Assembly: GCA_025667525.1 (NCBI GenBank)
Contig: CM046882.1
Coordinates: forward strand, 503,138,792-503,202,791
DNA from: Glebionis coronaria
Taxonomy: Eukaryota; Streptophyta; Magnoliopsida; Asterales; Asteraceae
DNA: 64,000 bases
Direction of reading: 5' to 3'
The position numbers were made by a program, and so were the translations under genes. Positions 58,145-64,000 of the stretch are shown one piece after another (the first letter of the stretch is position 1; every line of letters starts with the position of its first letter). The notes under the pieces are model-generated. The model did not search any database. It worked only from the letters and a program-made list of their open reading frames with translations, and was not told the DNA's origin.

Positions 58145-58545
58145 AATCACACGAGGATACTTGTTCTAAATGAACTCCCCTCATTTCCACGTGAACTTCA
58201 GTTCAAGTTTCAAGATACCACATGTACAAACCAAAATTAAACCCATTGCCAAACTCTTGACCTCACAGTCAATAAATCTCGCAAATGACTCTTCGATAAA
58301 ACAAAGACTCTTATTAGCACAAAACCTAAATAACCGGACATGCAAATATGCATCCTCAAACAACATTTACCAATCCCAATACATGAAATGTATCATGTAT
58401 ACAACTCATTTCCCCCAGGTAATTCTATGCTCATAAGCTAATGGTCTGATCTTCCCAAAGATCATAAATGGACCTACAAAACTCTACATCAACTCTTCTA
58501 TTTTACCAAAACATACCACCCGTTACTATGGGTGAAACTCCATAC
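58145..58545 (-). pseudogene. CH2 integrase C-terminal fossil
   Basis: In element sense pieces of the chromovirus integrase C-terminus can be read across frames: FGKIEELM, FVGPFMIFGKIRPLAYEHRI, then IHDTFHV. The open frame 58366-58181 carries EDAYLHVRLF, CFIEES, DCEVKSLA and LKFTWK, which fit the conserved end of gypsy integrase. Several stops and shifts are present. The tail NLGTRFLLGGI runs into the polypurine tract. Confidence 0.6.
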
Positions 58546-58639
58546 ATAACTTTGTCACTAAATCTAGTGGTTTCCTCCTTTTCTACATAGCATCCCTTGT
58601 TGCTCCCATTCTATCCACAAACACCATTACCACATTAGT

Positions 58640-59000
58640 AGCCTCTTTTACCAATTCTAGTCCACAATGAGGACAACTCACCCTATCCTTTCATATCGTG
58701 CCTCAAATGGCATTTATCGACTTCTAGTACGATAACTATCATTATAAGAAAACTCAGCCATCGCTAACGAGTTTCCGAACTACCTCTAAATCAATCACCC
58801 ATGTCCAATTACGTTCATCAACTCCCTTCAGTCCGTATCCCAAACTACTTTAAATTCCAATTTCCTTACAAAGTGACCTATGACGGTCTTTCACATATCC
58901 ATTAAGTCTTCCAACTTCCCAACTACGTGACTTCTCATTCCTCTTGAAATAGGTGATGAATTAGTCAGTCTATCGACTATCACCCAACTCTCATCGTACT
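58640..59000 (-). pseudogene. CH2 integrase core fossil
   Basis: In element sense DRLTNSS near 58960-58980 and EFSYNDSYRT...MPFEARYER near 58690-58765 match the conserved beginning and end of the gypsy integrase core. The region between them is too short for a full core and lacks readable D and E motifs, so there are deletions. Confidence 0.5.
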
Positions 59001-59783
59001 TAATCCCCCACCGCATTATGTATCCCTTCCACCAACTTCGTCCTTACATCGCCCTTTCTAAACTACTCCTATCCATGTAGGAAGTATAGTCTACGTCCCT
59101 TTCCTCCTTACGATTGTCCAAGCCACGCAACATAAATGTTGACGCGTTCACTGCTTTAGACAACTCAACTCGTGCAACCCACATCCTTCATCCAAACCAC
59201 TCTTATACATCATCCCTATAGTTCAAGTTCGTCTCAGCTTCACCTCATCCTTCTTATTCCATGTCTCATCGACCATGCTTGCCTTTCCAGATGGTACTTG
59301 GCCTTACAATTTTCTTTCATCAATTAACTCCACCCATCACCTTTGCCAAATGTTCAATCAAGATGATTGAATATGTGTTGGATACGTTCATGATCCGTAT
59401 AGATCATTCTCCACGTCTCGTACACCAAATGCCTCTAGCATTCTAGGCAGATATAACAGTCCAGCTCCACTAACTAAGTCTATCCAGTTCTTCCAAATCT
59501 TCAGTTCCTGCAACGTATAAGCGATCGCCTTTCTTTGTCGTCCTCGTACGCGTCCAAATCCCTGCTCCACGTATCGTCATGCTTCGCGAATTCATCCAGT
59601 CCTTCCGATAATGCCAAGATCTGCTCATCATCCAATCCACCTCTTCAGCCTCCAAAATGCTTCCTCGTCCTTCTTCACTTTGCCCCTTGCTGGTTCCACG
59701 ATATGCCATCATCTCTGACTACTAGTCCTGGCCAACCAAATCCTAAAACTCACACTTGAAAATCTCACGTTTCATTCCCTTTA
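59001..59783 (-). other. CH2 pol remnant, not assignable
   Basis: By position this should hold RNase H and the integrase zinc finger. Short frames exist (59470-59712, 59388-59570 minus) but I cannot match them to a motif with confidence. Confidence 0.4.
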
Positions 59784-60000
59784 CTAACAACTCCAAAACC
59801 AACACATAATTCTCCTCATCCTCCTTCTATGATTTGAGTAGATCAAGATGTCGTCGATGCTCCCGATGATAACTCGTTTATATACGTTCATGCACACTCG
59901 GTTCATTGACTCCATGAAACCGCTAGTGCTTTGGCGAAGCCAAATGCATAACCGTAAACCCAAAGCGTTCATACAACATCCATAGCAAATTCAATTATGT
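59784..60000 (-). pseudogene. CH2 reverse transcriptase fossil
   Basis: The frame from 59972 to 59784 reads FMESMNRVCMNVYKR and then IGSIDDILIYSNHRRR, matching the catalytic region of gypsy RT, with the normal F/Y before IDD changed to S. The following residues keep only weak similarity. The preceding palm motifs are not readable. Confidence 0.65.
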
Positions 60001-60431
60001 CCTCCTCACACCCTCTCTTAGTGGCAATACAAATAAATTCCTTGCAATTTCTAACAGCTCTTGTTCTTAATTCACTCCATCAACGATTTGCCTTGGAAGA
60101 CACTAACTACAACTCCTCTCACTTCTCCTACTTGCTCTATTCATGGTTCTACCTCAACGCTCCTAAACCATACAAAACCAAAACTACATCCTGAATACAC
60201 CAGATACGATCGACGAATTAAACCCACGGATAACTAACGACATTTCACGTGCACCAATTAAAACAAATCAAAAACCACGAGACTCCAAAGAAAACTCAAA
60301 CCCAAAACATGTATCAATTCCAAATGACCCATGACAACGAAAAATAATCCAAGAAACACCCAATGGCAACCAAAACATATTACGCCCCGCGACATATTAT
60401 TTAAACCGTGCAAAAGATCGACTTTCCAAAA

Positions 60432-60488
<57 letters not shown>

Positions 60489-61728
60489 TAAATTTATTTT
60501 TTTTACCTCCCCACATCTATGTGACTCAAACCATCTACAAACAACCTTCTAGACGTTCTCAAAACTCAACTCAAAGACTAGGTATCCCGTGCATCCCAAT
60601 TCATAAAAATAAAACTACTATTCAAACTCAACCTTGAACCCGACACTTGTACAACAATTCCGACCAGTCCACTGACCTCCCATGACTATACATTCTGAAT
60701 ATTTGAAAAGTACGTTCCGAGTACATAATTTTAGGCTTTTGAATCACCCAAAAAGCTTTAAAAACGAACAAGTTATGACCAAAACAATTTTATGCTAGTT
60801 GTTTTAAAAACTAAAGAATAGACTTAGTGATCAATGCAATCCGTTTCAATGAAAGATATAATTGTATGTGAAATATTCATAAACTCCTTTTAACCTTGTA
60901 TTAATAACTATAAATGACATGCATCGGTTAAATCCAATTATATAAACTATGTAAGTAGAAAGAAATTTTACTTCGCTTTATTTTAAAGAAAGTCTTTTAG
61001 AATTTGAAATAAATAAGTGTTGATAAAAAAAAAACTTATGTTACATCTTGTTTCAAACATGACTCCAACACCTTACCCTTATTTTACCGAATACAACCAA
61101 CTATCTAACTCTATAGTAGATTTCCAAGTCCCCCCTTTTTCCATATACCAACCAAAAGAAATGTAAGACTCAACCCAAAAGATTTCATTATCCCAAAAGA
61201 AATCTCCATTTATTTCAACGGACTTAAAACCCGGAACAACATTTTAAAACGTACACGTGAAATATGAACTCAAAGAATACGCTACAAGACACAGTTCAAA
61301 AAATTCGAAACGTTGTTGAAACTCCATCAACTCCAGCACCATAAAACACGAACAAACACAAGGTACGTTCAAGTTATAATAACTAGTGAACGACCATATA
61401 CCATAACTTAACACATAGTAGTATATATACATCCGCATATATACACCTATTAAATCACCCAAAACATACTCGTTACCATACATGTCGGATCAACCAATCA
61501 CGTCATACACTCGTTTTTCCACACGAGTAATCACCATCTCACCGTGCCACAAAAAAGCATAAAACCCACCTCCAAAACCAAACCATATCGTGTGACCCCA
61601 AAATCACACAACACAACTATAACCCAAAACAGATAACACACTAATAAAAATAGCCATATCGTAGGCAGCCGTTACATAAACCCATATATTATACGTATAC
61701 CCAATATCTACATCTCACCATATACAAG
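60001..61728 (-). other. CH2 interior without readable domains
   Basis: This is presumed gag/protease-RT sequence of CH2, too decayed to read. It contains a (TA)n microsatellite at 60434-60485. The frames at 60331-60552 (through the microsatellite) and 61244-61483 are not credible genes. Confidence 0.45.
60434..60485. repeat. (TA)n microsatellite
   Basis: About 26 TA units without interruption, followed by a T-rich stretch. Confidence 0.95.
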
Positions 61729-62146
61729 TGATACAAGGCTTTTGGCCCGTATAAAAATTAAAGTTCGTTGTGTTTGGTCTAATCGAATTGATCTTAGTTC
61801 TCTATGTGACTTCGTTTTATTTTGGTGGAACAAAGATGTGTCGTTGTAGTATTTAAAATTAAAGGTGCAGAACAATTATAGTAAACGTGCAAGTAAAGTA
61901 AATCTAAGTCTATCTTAAAATAAAGTGCGAGTATTTAAAAGCAAGACTAAAATTAAAGGGCAATAAAGTAAATAACGCAAACTTAAATCTAACTAAAGCA
62001 AACTTAAAACGCAACTAAAACTAAATCTTAAACTAAGGCAAAGCTAAAATAAATCTAAGGCAAATAAACTTAAAGTGCGAGCAAGGAAAAAGGCGGGAAA
62101 AATAAAGCTTAAAATAAAAAGGCAGAAAACTAAAAACTAAGATTTC

Positions 62147-62730
62147 CCTATCCGGAATAAACTCCTATTCGGAATAAATGGCTATTCGGAATATCTGTCC
62201 CTATTCGGAATGTCACCCTACTCGGAATATTTGTCTACTCGGAATGTCAGTGCTATCCGGAATAATACACCTATTCGGAATAATTCCTCTATCCGGAATA
62301 TCTGTCCCTATTCGGAATAAAGTCTTATGCGGAATAATGCTCTTACTCGGAATAATACACCTATTCGGAATGTCCAGCCTACTCGGAATATTATCCTTAC
62401 TCGGAATGTTTAACCCTATGCGGAATAAACCTCCTATGTGAAATAACCCTCTATTCGGAATAGTCAGTCTACTCGGAATAAGTCCCTTATGCGGAATAAT
62501 GTCACCTATCCGGAATAAGTTCCCTATGCGGAATAAACCTTCTATGCGGAATAAAGTTCCTTACTCGGAATAAAAAGCCTATGCGGAATCTTAGCCTATT
62601 CGGAATATCAGGGCTATGCTGAATAAACCCCTATGCGGAATATGGGCCCTATTCGGAATAACACCCTTACTCGGAATATTAAGTATTCCGAATAAAGCAC
62701 AAATTAGCAAAACCTCTATTCGGAATAATA
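62147..62730. repeat. Dyad array in the G3 LTR, about 32 units
   Basis: The motif TANNCGGAATA repeats about every 18 bp with TATTC, TATGC, TACTC and TATCC left halves and a constant CGGAAT. Near the promoter-side end a forward unit (TACTCGGAATA) and an inverted unit (TATTCCGAATA) lie 5 bp apart, as in G1. An open frame through it (62178-62441) is a by-product of the repeat. Confidence 0.88.
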
Positions 62731-63183
62731 GCAGGGCTCGAATCCTGGGAAATATCAGTAACAATAAACCGAAGAACAAGGAAAAAGGGATATAGCACGA
62801 ATTAAATAAAAACTTAACCAAATCAACAAAAAGATTAAACCAAACTAATAATAAAACATCTAATAAACATAAACAATCAATCCAAAACAACAAATCAAAC
62901 AATAAAGATCAAGATAATCAAAACCCACTTAAATAAAATCAACAAAAATAAAGAACTTGAACATAAACAAATTAACACAAAGATTAAAGAAAGGTAGAAT
63001 GAGATTAACAAGATAAAGATAAAGATTAACAAGAATTAAAAAGAAGAACTTACTTGAAATTAAATGGTAATTAAGGTGCAAGACAAGGTAATTAAATGGA
63101 CAAGTAATTAAAGGTGCAAGTAAAAAAATGGAAGAGATAGTTTGTCAAGCTATCCAACAACAACAAATGATTAACAACTAATG

Positions 63184-63193
63184 CTATTTATAG
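63184..63193 (-). promoter_or_regulatory. TATA box of the G3 LTR
   Basis: CTATAAATAG on the minus strand, at about the same place in the LTR as the G1 TATA box. Confidence 0.6.
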
Positions 63194-63695
63194 GGGAGGA
63201 TTAAGGAAGCTTCCCCCCTCCTTCATTTCTTGTTAATTGCGGGATTAAGTCCCTCCTTCATTTAATCTTCATTAATTGCGTCATTAGTCCTTTTCTTCTA
63301 ATCTTTCTTTTAAATTTGGACTTTAGGGACTTGTGGGTCGGGATATCTTTTGAACTCGTCTTTAATTTCTTCAATAAAATAGACTTGAGTTTCTCGGCTT
63401 TTGATAAACTTCCGTCTTTTGACTTTTTCTTCGATAAATCTTCAGAATTGGTTTTGGACTTCCGTTCTTTTTCCACTCTTGACTTCTCGACTCCGTCTTT
63501 CATCCTTTTCTTCAATAAAAGTCAGTAAATGCCCGTGAATGTCCGTGTTTTCTCCACTTTTCACCTTTTCATCCTAAATCACAACAAAAACACAAACCAC
63601 GCATAATTCCGACATAAAAGACATAAAATACACGTTTTGGTCCGGTTATTATTGTAATTAAGTGGTAGAAAAGATGGGTGTTTACACACCTATCA

Positions 63696-64000
63696 AATTC
63701 TCTACACTTGACCATTGCAATGTCCTCATGCAATGCATTAGTTACAAAGCAAGATTACACTTTTCATCATAATCAATCCACGTTGGCCTTTATTAAAGAG
63801 ATAGAAAATTAAAGACATTCAAAATAAAGAAATCAAAAGTATACCTTGGGTTTTGGAAATGTTATGAATAATCATCATCCTCAAGTTTTCACTTTCTCCA
63901 AACCAAGCTTAAAAACGAGATCATTGTTATTATAAGTTAGTAAACTATCACGAACTCATGTGGGCCAATTATTCACTTAGACTCCCTTATTCCTAAGGGT
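63696..64000 (-). other. G3 3' internal region, start
   Basis: This is homologous to G1 3682-4030 with many differences. The polypurine tract is weakened (CAAGTGTAGAGAATT). No gene is present. Confidence 0.75.

Larger units (their letters stand above)
55492..61728 (-). mobile_element. CH2: decayed Ty3/gypsy chromovirus, 3' part
   Basis: The LTR at 55492-58080 begins TGTCACACCCC and ends GGTTGTCACA. Next to it, in element sense, AGGAGGGATTGA forms the polypurine tract. Fossil integrase and RT lie further right on the minus strand in the order expected for gypsy pol. The 5' part and 5' LTR are not seen; the element is cut at 61728 by the G3 LTR. LTR ends and the AATCTCGGGACGAG 3' tail are Tekay/Del-like. 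The coding part is full of stops and shifts. Confidence 0.75.
61729..63695 (-). repeat. G3 3' LTR, 1,967 bp
   Basis: In element sense U3 is about 500 bp and a TATA box CTATAAATAG lies at 63184-63193. The transcribed part contains the dyad array at 62147-62730 and then about 420 bp of A-rich U5 (AAACTAAA-type repeats near 61900-62060). Confidence 0.85.
61729..64000 (-). mobile_element. G3: Ty3/gypsy element related to G1, 3' end only
   Basis: The LTR at 61729-63695 (TGATACAAGG...CACCTATCA) is followed by internal sequence that parallels G1 from 3682 onward (CTACACTTGACCATTGCAATG versus CTACACTTAACCATTGCCATG). It runs off the right edge. No pol is in the window. It shares the dyad array with G1 but is clearly a different subfamily. 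Confidence 0.85.

Noticed and set aside
62147..62730. CRISPR-like pattern (short repeat, variable spacer)
   Set aside because: The repeat is only 11 bp, spacers are 5-10 bp and irregular, there are no cas genes, and it sits in a plant LTR.
62591..62902. 103-codon minus-strand frame in the G3 LTR
   Set aside because: It is created by the dyad array and A/T-rich flank.
63258..63515. 85-codon Lys/Ser-rich minus-strand frame
   Set aside because: It lies in the G3 LTR U3 and comes from a TTCTTC-rich strand; no family feature.

Overview
The window is a piece of a large, repeat-rich plant nuclear genome. Nothing in it looks like a host gene. It is almost wholly nested LTR retrotransposons. The copia families with an extra 3' ORF and the OTA-type gypsy families resemble those I associate with Asteraceae (Anthemideae such as Tanacetum or Artemisia). 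That placement is inference from family recognition, not a database result. Short names used below: G1, G2, G3 = Ty3/gypsy elements of the Athila/Tat (OTA) group; CH1 = a non-autonomous giant-LTR element with chromovirus-like ends; CH2 = a decayed chromovirus; S1, S2 = Sirevirus-like Ty1/copia elements with an extra 3' ORF; C1 = a broken Ty1/copia; N1 = a small non-autonomous copia-type element.

Left block (1-20739). A G2-family LTR fragment (1-1904) abuts a C1 gag fragment (1905-2237). G1 (2238-16551, minus strand) is inserted there. It has 1.44-kb LTRs, a frameshifted gag-pol and a nested, apparently pristine N1 (7157-10865, TSD GGGGC). Beyond the right G1 LTR a second copy of the G1 3' internal region runs on to 17690, giving an LTR-internal-LTR-internal layout. 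It then joins a C1 RT/RNase H fragment and the C1 3' LTR.

Middle block (20740-49712). This is a three-level nest: S1 (minus) contains S2 (plus), which contains CH1 (minus). By eye the LTR pairs differ by about 4 percent (S1), 0.7 percent (S2) and one base in 4,094 (CH1), so sequence decay agrees with nesting order. S1 lost gag, protease and integrase: its primer-binding site is fused to reverse transcriptase. S2 keeps long gag and pol frames, plus a 3' ORF that seems to have its own promoter and a 732-bp phase-0 intron filled with hairpin-bearing tandem repeats.

Right block (49713-64000). After about 1.1 kb of unassigned sequence comes G2 (plus; LTR, PBS, broken gag). It is cut inside its protease codons by CH2 (minus; LTR 55492-58080, fossil integrase and RT). 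CH2 is cut at 61729 by G3 (minus), whose 3' LTR and internal start run off the window.

The most unusual signals are: (i) arrays of an 11-bp dyad, TATTC-G-GAATA and variants, in the predicted transcribed leader of G1 and G3 LTRs; (ii) the covarying repeated hairpins in the S2 3'-ORF intron; (iii) CH1, whose LTRs are 2.5 times longer than its coding-free interior; (iv) repeated polypurine-tract-like motifs in G1 and N1.
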